Assembly: GCA_021808035.1 (NCBI GenBank)
Contig: JAKBCG010000024.1
Coordinates: forward strand, 1 to 14,746
DNA: 14,746 nucleotides
Origin: Pseudomonadota bacterium
GTDB lineage: Bacteria > Pseudomonadota > Gammaproteobacteria > Steroidobacterales > Steroidobacteraceae
Reading direction: 5' to 3'
Part shown: positions 1-7,400 of the stretch, piece by piece
How the letters are laid out: each line of letters starts with the position of its first letter
Numbering within the stretch: position 1 is the stretch's first letter
Position numbers and translations under genes: made by a program
Notes under the pieces: generated by a model
Databases searched by the model: none
Seen by the model: the letters and a program-made list of their open reading frames with translations, nothing else
What the model was told of the DNA's origin: nothing

Positions 1-1445
1 TTCCACATCACCGCCCCGTAAGCGGCCAGCAACAGGAGCTCGACGTGGCTGCGGTGCGTGACCAGCAAGCTCGCGACGATCCCGACCAGGATCGCGTCGA
101 TCAGCAGCGCCGCGATCCGGATCCAGAATCCGGCCCGGGGCGAGCCATCGATCGGCACGCGCGCCGTGGCATCGGCGGCCGCAGACTCCGGCGCACCCGC
201 GGCCGGCGGCTCCGCCGCGGACGCTCCGAGCCCGGCATCCGCGCTCGCGGAATGGGTCGCGGCGGGAGCCGCGCCCGTGGTCGATCCGCCCCGCGCCGTG
301 CCGGTCACCGCCTGCCGCTCGCGCAGCACCAGGATCAGCGTGTAGGCGACCGCGCCGAGACCGAGCAGATTGAGCGCCTGGTGCACGGCGAACCCCAATC
401 CAGGCACGAGGTAGACCCCGGTGACGATCAAGCCACCGAGAAGCACGGTGACCGCCGGATGCGAGAACACCCCGGTGCTGCGACGGCCGGTCATGAGACG
501 CCCGATCCACACGAGCGCGACCGCCTTGCCGAACAGCTGGATGCCCAGCAAGGAGATCGCAACGAACGGGATCGCGAACACGCCGATGACCGTGATCAAC
601 AACAGCATCACCAACGCCGGCATCGCGAGCATCGCGAGCAACGCGGCGACGATGGTGCGGCCCGGTCGCGCTTCGAGCGTCGTCACGCAACGGTTGATCC
701 CGTCGCGAAAGCCGAGCGCGAGCAGCCAGTAGAGGACGAGGAACCCTCCGGCGATCCACCAGGCCCACGCGAGACCGGGCGCGACGGCGAGCGGCCGGCC
801 GTACAGCAGGCAGTGCGCGATCCAGGGGCGCAACCACTGAAAGTTCGCGAGCGCGCCGATCTGCACGTCCTGGACCTGCCCATGCACGACCGCGCCGGGA
901 GCGCGAGTGACCGTGCCACCGACCGCGACCACGTCGCCGCCGACGTCGGCGTGCGGGCCGAGCCGGACCGAACCGAACACCGCGACCACGTCGCCGCTGA
1001 CCTTGGCGTCGACACGGGTGTCGCCGAACACCGCGACCGCGTCGCCGTCGACGTCACCGGTCGCCGCCGTGTCGCCGAACAGCGAGACCACCGCCTTCGA
1101 TCGGCCGGCGGCCGTCGAGGACCCGAACACCGAGACCACGGCGTTCGTGTCACGACCGGCGCCGAGCCGTGCGTCGTGTCCGATGCTGACGATTCCACCG
1201 GGATGTCGCTGCGGACTGGCGCTCACCGTCAGCTTCCCGCTGGACAGGTCCAGCGTCGCGGCGAGCGACGTCGACGCGCTCGACGCGCCATTGCGCGGCG
1301 TGGATGCGGCAGCGGCGTTGCGATCGACGGCGATCGGCGGCGGCGCCGCGGCGCGCGCGCCCGCGAGCGTTGCGGGTGCGCCGCAGATCGACGCGAGAGC
1401 GACGAGCGAGAGTCCTAGAAATCGTGACTTCAGTGAGGCGTTCAT
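1..1445 (-). CDS. bactofilin-like repeat membrane protein with RDD domain (3' end outside window)
   Basis: Partial gene: it starts at ATG 1445 and is open for 481 codons to the window's left edge. Residues 1-28 look like a signal peptide (LVALASICGAPATLAGA). Residues about 102-190 hold five tandem rungs of the pattern VVAVFGDxxV, spaced 16-19 residues, as in polymer-forming cytoskeletal (bactofilin/DUF583-type) beta-helices. Hydrophobic helices follow at about 222-245, 263-305, 332-352 and 355-374. An Ala/Pro/Gly-rich linker (about 380-432) leads to SPRAGFWIRIAALLIDAILV (435-454), which matches the start of an RDD membrane domain with its Arg and Asp. It is the third gene of the sigma/anti-sigma unit, 23 bases after the previous stop, so the sigma factor may control it. 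Classical bactofilins are cytosolic; the signal peptide here suggests the rungs face the periplasm. The function is unknown; a role in envelope organisation or stress response is inference. Confidence 0.85.
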   Translation of the reverse strand, partial: MNASLKSRFLGLSLVALASICGAPATLAGARAAAPPPIAVDRNAAAASTPRNGASSASTSLAATLDLSSGKLTVSASPQRHPGGIVSIGHDARLGAGRDTNAVVSVFGSSTAAGRSKAVVSLFGDTAATGDVDGDAVAVFGDTRVDAKVSGDVVAVFGSVRLGPHADVGGDVVAVGGTVTRAPGAVVHGQVQDVQIGALANFQWLRPWIAHCLLYGRPLAVAPGLAWAWWIAGGFLVLYWLLALGFRDGINRCVTTLEARPGRTIVAALLAMLAMPALVMLLLITVIGVFAIPFVAISLLGIQLFGKAVALVWIGRLMTGRRSTGVFSHPAVTVLLGGLIVTGVYLVPGLGFAVHQALNLLGLGAVAYTLILVLRERQAVTGTARGGSTTGAAPAATHSASADAGLGASAAEPPAAGAPESAAADATARVPIDGSPRAGFWIRIAALLIDAILVGIVASLLVTHRSHVELLLLAAYGAVMW

Positions 1446-1468
1446 GGCGATTCCGATTCCTTCCAGTC

Positions 1469-1936
1469 TCAGGATTCGAGGTACAGGGTTCGGTAGGCGG
1501 TCGCGCCGAGCCCGAGCAACGCGACGTAGGCGACCGCGGTGACGACCGCGCCGCCTTGCAGCCAATGGGGCGCCACGCCACCGGCGACCAGTCGCAGCGA
1601 CGCGTCCGCGGCGAGCACCGCGCGCAACAGTTCGCGCACCGCAAACAGCGGCGCGGCGACCCGGTTGAGCCCCAGTGCGGCACCGGCGGTGAGCCAGCCC
1701 GCGACGCGCCAGGCCCCGAGCATGGATCCCGAGCACACGACGAGCAGGCCGATGCGCGCCAGGAACGGCCACTCGCGGTACGCCCGCCGCCACCACGGCT
1801 GCGCCGCCCGCCGCTGCAGCTCGGCGAGCACGCGTTGCTCGAACCCCTCGGGTGCGGTACGCGGGGGCAACGCGCGCAAGTACCGATCGACCCGGGCGGC
1901 GTCTTGATCGATTTGGATTTCTTCGGATCGTCTCAT
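1469..1936 (-). CDS. putative anti-sigma factor / small membrane protein
   Basis: 155 codons. ATG 1936 overlaps the sigma factor stop as ATGA, implying translational coupling. Residues 1-50 are charged and cytosolic-like, with VDRYLRALPPRTAPEGFEQRVLAEL (16-40), a layout seen in short anti-sigma proteins of ECF loci. Hydrophobic segments lie at about 58-78, 82-101 and 126-149, so it is probably an inner-membrane protein. I see no HxxxCxxC zinc anti-sigma motif, so it is not a ZAS-type protein. The anti-sigma role is inferred from position directly after the ECF gene, the soluble N-terminus followed by membrane helices, and the size; the family itself is not recognised with certainty. It could instead be an unrelated membrane protein co-transcribed with the sigma factor. 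Confidence 0.72.
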   Translation of the reverse strand: MRRSEEIQIDQDAARVDRYLRALPPRTAPEGFEQRVLAELQRRAAQPWWRRAYREWPFLARIGLLVVCSGSMLGAWRVAGWLTAGAALGLNRVAAPLFAVRELLRAVLAADASLRLVAGGVAPHWLQGGAVVTAVAYVALLGLGATAYRTLYLES

Positions 1937-2514
1937 CCTGCGTCCTCCAGGCTTTCCCGGTCCACGCCGAGTTGCCGCAGCAGGGGCAGCATCGCCAGCC
2001 GTGCGCGGCGGATGTCGGTCTTCACCTTGGCGAGCGAGCAGCCGAGCCGGGCGGCGATCTCGTCGTAGGACAAATCGTCGTAATGAAAGAGCACGAGCGG
2101 TAGTCGCTGATGCGCGGGCAGGCGCCGCAGCGCCTCTTCGACGGACGCTCGGCGCTCGTCGGTGAACGCCTCTCCGAGCGGCGTCTCGTCGGCCGGAGGA
2201 TCCGGCGGCCCCTGACCGGACTCCTCGCTGCCGGCCCCCCAGTCGCCGAAGAACCGCCAGCGGCGGCGGTATCGGTTCCAATGATTGATCGCGAGATTCG
2301 TCGCGACGGTCTTCAGCCAGCCGCCAGCGGCCGCGTTCCCGCGCAGTTCGTGGAATCGCTCGTAGGCCTTCACGAACGTTTCCTGGGCGATGTCCTCGGC
2401 GTGCGCATCGTTCGCGGTCAAGCGCACGGCGGCCGAGAAGACTCTGTCTTGATGCGCGCGCATGAACGCCGTGAACTCCGTCGGATCCACCGTGGCTTCG
2501 GTTTGGGTACGCAC
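1933..2514 (-). CDS. ECF RNA polymerase sigma factor (RpoE-like, sigma-70 family)
   Basis: 193 codons from GTG 2514; GGGAG lies 11 bases upstream. Region 2 spans about residues 14-84: HQDRVFSAAVRLTANDAHAED, QETFVKAYERF and then WLKTVATNLAINHWNR, the typical -10-recognising helices. A Gly/Pro/Glu-rich linker covers about 91-118. Region 4 spans about 122-178, with ALRRLPAHQRLPLVLFHYDD and the helix-turn-helix LSYDEIAARLGCSLAKVKT that contacts the -35 element. Regions 1 and 3 are absent, and the length is normal for extracytoplasmic-function sigma factors. It heads a unit with a putative anti-sigma factor and a bactofilin-like membrane protein, so its regulon probably concerns the envelope; the signal is unknown. 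Its own upstream region carries a candidate ECF promoter, suggesting autoregulation. Confidence 0.95.
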   Translation of the reverse strand: MRTQTEATVDPTEFTAFMRAHQDRVFSAAVRLTANDAHAEDIAQETFVKAYERFHELRGNAAAGGWLKTVATNLAINHWNRYRRRWRFFGDWGAGSEESGQGPPDPPADETPLGEAFTDERRASVEEALRRLPAHQRLPLVLFHYDDLSYDEIAARLGCSLAKVKTDIRRARLAMLPLLRQLGVDRESLEDAG

Positions 2515-2539
2515 TATCGTGGCATCTCCCGTCAGCCGC

Positions 2540-2567
2540 TAAACACCGCCGGCGCCGAAAAGTTGCA
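2540..2567 (-). promoter_or_regulatory. candidate ECF-type promoter for the sigma operon
   Basis: On the minus strand TGCAAC (2567-2562) is followed after 16 bases by TGTTTA (2545-2540). The AAC-type -35 element and 16-base spacing fit ECF promoters. A start near 2533 would leave a leader of about 18 bases containing the GGGAG ribosome site. The -10 element is not a clear consensus, so this is a proposal only. Confidence 0.35.
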
Positions 2568-2580
2568 GCGCCGCCGGTGT
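2543..2580. repeat. inverted repeat in the divergent sigma/membrane-protein intergenic region
   Basis: Arms 2543-2555 (ACACCGCCGGCGC) and 2568-2580 (GCGCCGCCGGTGT) are inverse complements over 13 bases with one mismatch, separated by 12 bases. The repeat overlaps the candidate ECF promoter, so it may be an operator or may form a hairpin. No T-tract follows, so it is not a terminator. Confidence 0.5.
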
Positions 2581-2637
2581 CATCCCCGCCCGGAACCACT
2601 CATGCTACCCTTGGCGCAGCGCGGCATCCCTTGGGAA

Positions 2638-3441
2638 ATGGTGAATTCGGTGTATACCCAGCCTTCGGCGCCCCGGACCATCGGCGGCGTCCTGGACGAC
2701 GCGATCAACCTGTACCGCGAATGCCTGCCGCGTTCCTGGCCGCTCGCGCTCGCGCCCGAGGTCGCCCTTGCGTTGACCGACATCCACCTCGAATCGAGCC
2801 TACCCGCGTATGGTCGCCAGGACCCCACCGCGATCCTGTCGATGCTCCGTTCGAGCGACTTCCTGGTATCGATGCTGCTGTATTTCGTCATGCTGTTGAT
2901 CTTCAACCTGGCGCTGACCGATCACATGCACCGGATCGCCACCGGGCGACCGGCGTCCGCCGGTCAATCGCTCGGCGTCGGCCTGCGGCTGCTGCCGCGC
3001 GCGGCCGCGGCATCGCTCGTGATCGCGCTCGCGACCGCGGTGGGCACCTTGCTGCTGATCGTGCCGGGGATCTATCTCGCCGGCGCGCTGATGCTGACCT
3101 TCGTCGTGATGATCGTCGGCGATCTCGGCGCCCTGCAATCGATCAACGAGAGCTACCGCCTGATCCAGGGACATTGGTGGCGGTCGGCGACGATCTATAC
3201 CGTCGCCACCATGATCGCGCTCGCGTTCTATCTGATCCTCGGCGTACTCGCCGGGCTCGCCGCGACCCAGAGTCCCGGCACCAGCGCGCTCGTGGTAGGG
3301 CTCCACCGCCTCGCATCGGTCGTGATCGGCACCCTGATGACGATGTGGTTTCCCGCGGTGCTGCTGTCGATCTACTACGACCTGAGTTTGCGCCGGGCCG
3401 GATCCGCGACCCGAACGCCCGGCGACGCAACCACCGGCTGA
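2638..3441 (+). CDS. multi-helix membrane protein (YciC / GlpQ-membrane-domain-like)
   Basis: 267 codons from ATG 2638. In-frame ATG 2602 would add 12 residues, but conservation-like sequence begins only at YTQPSAPRTIGGVLDDAINL; the ribosome site is weak for either start. Hydrophobic helices lie at about residues 74-94, 121-160 (probably two), 184-209 and 223-247. The segment GDLGALQSINESYRLIQGHW (161-180), a polar loop with ALxxSxxLxxGxxW character after a long helix pair, is the hallmark of the YciC / glycerophosphodiesterase membrane-domain group, whose molecular function is mostly unknown. It is divergent from the ECF sigma gene across 123 bases. Its last 67 bases overlap the 3' end of the opposing RDD gene. 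The family call is by motif memory; the function is open. Confidence 0.82.
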   Translation: MVNSVYTQPSAPRTIGGVLDDAINLYRECLPRSWPLALAPEVALALTDIHLESSLPAYGRQDPTAILSMLRSSDFLVSMLLYFVMLLIFNLALTDHMHRIATGRPASAGQSLGVGLRLLPRAAAASLVIALATAVGTLLLIVPGIYLAGALMLTFVVMIVGDLGALQSINESYRLIQGHWWRSATIYTVATMIALAFYLILGVLAGLAATQSPGTSALVVGLHRLASVVIGTLMTMWFPAVLLSIYYDLSLRRAGSATRTPGDATTG

Positions 3442-3920
3442 ACGCCCGGTCCGACCGCCCGCTCGACCAGCCGAGTGCCCGCGAGAAGATCGCCGAGGCG
3501 GACGCGATCGGTCGTGATGACGCTCGTCACGAGCCCGACCGCATAGCCGAACGGCAAGCTGTCGACCAGCCGCAACGCATTGCGGATCAGGATCGCGCGG
3601 ATGCCGGGCGGCCGACCATCCCGCCCGACGACCTGCACGCCGGCGTACCGCTTGCCCGGAGTCTGTCCGCGCATCGCGAGCTCGATCACCGGGTGATACA
3701 GCAGGTAGATCGCGAGGGCCGGCCCGACCACGATCCAGAACGCCGCCGAGCGTGGATTCCAGTCCGGTCGGCGCACCAGGAGCGCAGCGAGGATCCAGGC
3801 GAGCGCCGCGAGCAACCGGATGTGCCAATCGATCAGGAACGCGTAACTGCGGCTCCCGGGGCCGGCCACCGGACCGGGTGACGCGATCACAGGGCACCCG
3901 GCCGACGATCGCTGGGTCAA
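3375..3920 (-). CDS. RDD family membrane protein
   Basis: 181 codons from TTG 3920. The start overlaps the previous stop as TTGA and has GGAGA 7 bases upstream, which favours it over GTG 3890. RDD hallmarks are visible: RSYAFLIDWHIR (24-35) with the defining Arg and Asp, helices at about 36-50 and 60-82, GQTPGKRYAGVQVV (85-98), IRNALRLVDSLPFGYAVG (112-129) and RLGDLLAGTRLVER (141-154). RDD proteins are small inner-membrane proteins; some act as cation antiporters, but most have no known role. The gene is the last of the minus-strand series, coupled to the lapA-like gene. Its 3' end overlaps the convergent membrane-protein gene by 67 bases, and the tail after residue 155 is hydrophilic. A second, partial RDD domain occurs in the protein at the left edge. 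Confidence 0.9.
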   Translation of the reverse strand: MTQRSSAGCPVIASPGPVAGPGSRSYAFLIDWHIRLLAALAWILAALLVRRPDWNPRSAAFWIVVGPALAIYLLYHPVIELAMRGQTPGKRYAGVQVVGRDGRPPGIRAILIRNALRLVDSLPFGYAVGLVTSVITTDRVRLGDLLAGTRLVERAVGPGVQPVVASPGVRVADPARRKLRS

Positions 3921-4366
3921 CGCGGTTCTCCGCGACCGCGCAGTCGATCGTCGATCTCGCCGATCGTCGCCGCGAGCGAGTTCACGCCCTCGCGCAATTC
4001 GGTCTGCAGGCGCTCCTCGTGCTCGGTCAGACGCGCGTCCAGCCGCGCGAGTTCGTCTCGCAACAGATCACGCACCTCGGCCACGCGCGAGCCTTCAGCG
4101 CGATCGGCGAGCGATCGCTGGGCCTGCAGCTCCTTCGCGTGACGACGCGTGTCGAGCAGGATCGCACCCTGCGCGAGGATCAGGTATGCGCCGAACGCCG
4201 CGACCAGCACGACGATCAGCGCGAGCATCACGAGGCCGATCGGCGCCTCGAAGCTCGTCAGCAGCAGAGTGAATTTCGCGGTCGCCGTGACCGCCGACCA
4301 GTTGATCGCAAGAAACGAAGCGACCAACGCCAGCACGACCAGGAGGACCAGGTTCCGGACTCGCAT
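3917..4366 (-). CDS. LapA (DUF1049) family inner-membrane protein with coiled coil
   Basis: 149 codons from ATG 4366, preceded by a strong GGGAGGGG ribosome site 5 bases away; a longer open frame to 4438 lacks such a site. Helix 1 is about residues 4-22 and helix 2 about 43-66, with the FLAINW and APIGLVMLALIVVLVAAFGAYL layout of LapA/DUF1049 proteins. Residues about 75-143 are charged with heptad-like Leu spacing (LQAQRSLADRA, LLRDELARLDARLTEHEERL) and probably form a cytosolic coiled coil. In enterobacteria LapA (YciS) works with LapB to control LpxC and lipopolysaccharide synthesis. This protein has a longer tail than YciS and no lapB follows, so equivalence to LapA is not shown. It lies 96 bases after tamB and is coupled to the RDD gene. 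Confidence 0.82.
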   Translation of the reverse strand: MRVRNLVLLVVLALVASFLAINWSAVTATAKFTLLLTSFEAPIGLVMLALIVVLVAAFGAYLILAQGAILLDTRRHAKELQAQRSLADRAEGSRVAEVRDLLRDELARLDARLTEHEERLQTELREGVNSLAATIGEIDDRLRGRGEPR

Positions 4367-4383
4367 GCTCGCCCCTCCCCGTA

Positions 4384-4400
4384 GCGACCGCCGCGGTCGC
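4384..4400. repeat. perfect 8-bp inverted repeat upstream of the lapA-like gene
   Basis: Arms 4384-4391 (GCGACCGC) and 4393-4400 (GCGGTCGC) are exact inverse complements around one central base. The repeat sits just upstream of the strong ribosome site of the lapA-like gene and 62 bases after the tamB stop. It could be an operator or a processing or attenuating hairpin. No T-run is present. Confidence 0.35.
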
Positions 4401-4462
4401 CGGCCAGAGTGGAGTGTAACCGAAGCGCCCGCGGGCACCGGAGGGACGGCGGCGGCGGTCCG

Positions 4463-7400
4463 TCAATATTCGATCTGGTAGGACAGGCCGATGCTGCTGC
4501 CGGGATCGTTCTCGGGAGTCGTGCCCGGCAGGATCGTCGCGCCGGTGCCGAGACGCGTCTGCAGTTGCAGATGCCGGGTCAGATCCACGTTGACCTGGAG
4601 CTGGCTCGATCCGGTCGTCGTCTGTCTCGCCTCGACATAGACCCGCGACGTGAGGTAGCGCCCGGCGGCGATCGTCGCGCCGGAGCGCGCGGCCCCGCCG
4701 GTGCCGGCGGCGGCCGCCGTGGGCGCGGAGCCGACCGTGAGCCGATCGAGACCCAGCGTGCGTTGCAACCACGACAACGGATTCAGGCCCTCGCCGCCGA
4801 CACCCGACAGCGTCGCGAGCGCCGCGCCGACCTGTGCCGCCTGCAGCGCCGAGATCTGCGCCGGATGGGTGCCGCCGAACAGCAGGGTACTGAGGATTTG
4901 ATCGGGCGGCATCGGTGGCACGCTGGTGAGCTCGAATCGCGGGGCGTCGGCGAGACCGGTGATCCGGAGCGTGGTCTGCACGCCGCCGCTCGAGGTCTGG
5001 GCGACGAAATCGAGCGACGGGTCGATACGATGACGCAGGCCGCTGCCGGTGAATCCCACGCGACCGCTGGTGAATGACAGCTTGGTGCCGGCGAGGTCGA
5101 AGCGGCCGCGCTGCAATGTGAAATCGCCGGTCGCGACCGGGACGTCGACGGTCCCGCCGAGGTGGATGTCCCCTCCGAGTTCGGCGTCGAGGCCGCGGCC
5201 GCGAACCAGCACCTGCCGCGGTGCGTCCACGGTCAAGTCGAGCGCGACGATGACCGGCCGGACCGTCACCGGGGGCTGCTCCCCGGGACGGCGCACTGCG
5301 AGCACCGCGACGTCCGGCGGCAACGCGTTCGGGATCCCGATCAGCGCGCGGCGGACCTGGATCCGGCCGGCGACTTCGAGCCGGTCGCGCGCCGTGCCGG
5401 ACACCCGCACGTCCGCGTCCACGTCCGCGGTGATCAGATTGCTCGCGATGGGCGTCGCATGGTGCGCGACGATCCGCAGGTCGACCGGGATCCCGGGGCG
5501 CAGCACGCCGATCCGGCCGGTCATCGACACCGTGCCGGGCGGCAGGGAGCCGGTGAACTTCTCGACCGACAACGCATCACCGTCGCCGACCAGCGTCGCG
5601 TCCACGTTCGCGAGGTTCAAGCCGCGCACGTAGTCGCGCAGGTGCGCGCCCTTCAGTTCGACGCGCCCGCCGAGCAGCGGCGCGCGCAGGGTCCCGGTGA
5701 TGCCGGCCGCGATCCGCATCGATCCCGCGAGATAGATGCCGCGCGCCTCGAGAGTCGGCGCCGCCAGGCCGAGGTCCATCGCGCCGTCGATCGAGAGGTC
5801 GAGCCGACCCTCGGCGCGCAGCGGCATACGGCCCGTGATGGTCAGCCCCGCCTTCCGGCCCGCCGCGACGCGCCCGTCGACCTGCGCCGAATCGCCGTCG
5901 AGTCGCGCGACGCCGCGAAAGTCGACGGCCGGCAGGCCCAGCGCGTCTTCGTCGGCGGCGCGCATCCCGTGCGCATCCCAGCGGATCTCACCGACCGGCG
6001 CGGCGAGCCGGCCGTGCAAATCGGCCCGGGCATCGATCGTTCCGCGAGCAAGGAAACCTGGCAGGATCCAGTCGACGAGCGCCGGCGTATCGCCGGCGAG
6101 TTCCGCTTTCACCGCGAGCGTCGGCGCGAGCCGTCCGGACAGCCGGAATTGCGCGTGATTGAGCGAGAGGTCGAGCGCATCGACCGAGAGGCCCGTGGCG
6201 TAGGCCAGCCGCGCGGGCGTGCGCAGCCGCGCGGTCTCGCCGCGGTACTGGAGCGTACCCGTGTCGATCCGCAGGGTTCGATCGACCGGATCCCATGCAC
6301 CGGCGGCGATCACGTGCAGGGCCGCGCCCGCAACCTGCGGCAGGTGCGCATCGACGTCGACCGCGAGCGCGCGCGGCGGGCCGCTCGCCCGGATCTCGGC
6401 GTCGCCAGCGAGCGCCCCGAACCGCGCGTGATGGATCGTCGCACTGGCCTGCACCTGAGGATGACCGTCCGTGGAGGTCAGCAGGCGGCCGGTGGCGACG
6501 AATCCACCGCCGAGCGGCTGCCCGGCGAACGCCGCGAAGTCACCGAGATCGGCGACGCCGAGCTGCGCCCGCGCCGCGCTGATTGCGCCGCCGCGATCGA
6601 ACGTCAATTGCGCCGCGAGGCGGGCGCTCTTCCACGCGGCGCGGCGGAGCATGACCTCGGTCGTTCCCGCGGACCCCCGTCGCCACACCGCGGTCGCAGC
6701 CACCGGCGCGGCCGCGAACCGCCCCGTGAGTTGCATCTCGCCGCCGCCACCCGGCGCGAGATCCGTGTGCACCCGCGCCTCGAGCGCGCCTGGAATCGAC
6801 CCCTGCACCGTGAACCGCGAAACGAATCGCGCCGCCGCGACCAAGTGGGACCACGGTCCGGCGATCCGGCCGCTGCCGGTCAGCGTGCCCGCGAGCCCAG
6901 CGGAGAAATCGGCGAGGGGCGGGCCGGCGAGCCGCCACTGGGCCTGCAGCGACTCGATCCATGCCGCCACGCCCGCATCCGCTGCGCCACCGGTCGGCGC
7001 GGCGCCGCGACGCAGCGCGCTGCCGGTCGCGCTCAGCGCCCAATCGCGACCGGTGAGGTGGAACCGGGAGACGGCGATCGCGGGATCCCCGACATGGCCT
7101 AGAATCGCGAGCCGCAGTCGATCACCGAGCACCGCGAGCCCCGGGGTCCGACTGGACAGTGCGCTCGCCCGACCGTCGATCGAGAACCCGAACCCGGCGG
7201 CATCCGGCCGAAAGTGCACTTGGACGTCGGTTCGACCCCGCCAGGCCTGGCCGGCGAGCGCCGCGAACGGCTCGATCTGCGGGATCGCGATGTCGCCATC
7301 GACCTGCCAGGGGCTGCTCAACCCGAGCGTCGCGCGCACCGCGATTAGCCGGTGATCCACCTGGATCTGCAGTCGCCGCACCGGCGTCGACAGCAACCCT

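Noticed and set aside
900..1160. Repeated motif in DNA that could suggest a tandem repeat or CRISPR-like array
   Set aside because: The repeats are the codons of the five beta-helix rungs, spaced 48-57 bases and in frame, with no conserved direct repeat or spacers.
45..1418. 457-codon plus-strand open frame
   Set aside because: It is antisense to the bactofilin-like gene. The minus-strand frame has a signal peptide, beta-helix rungs and membrane helices, while this one is Arg/Gln/Asp-rich noise.
1469..2599. 376-codon extension of the anti-sigma frame upstream to 2599
   Set aside because: The extra residues are out-of-frame translation of the sigma factor gene. ATG 1936 overlapping the sigma stop is the sensible start.
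2110..2637. Upstream extension of the YciC-like membrane protein to 2110
   Set aside because: That part is antisense to the sigma factor gene and has no family resemblance. Family-like sequence begins only after 2638.
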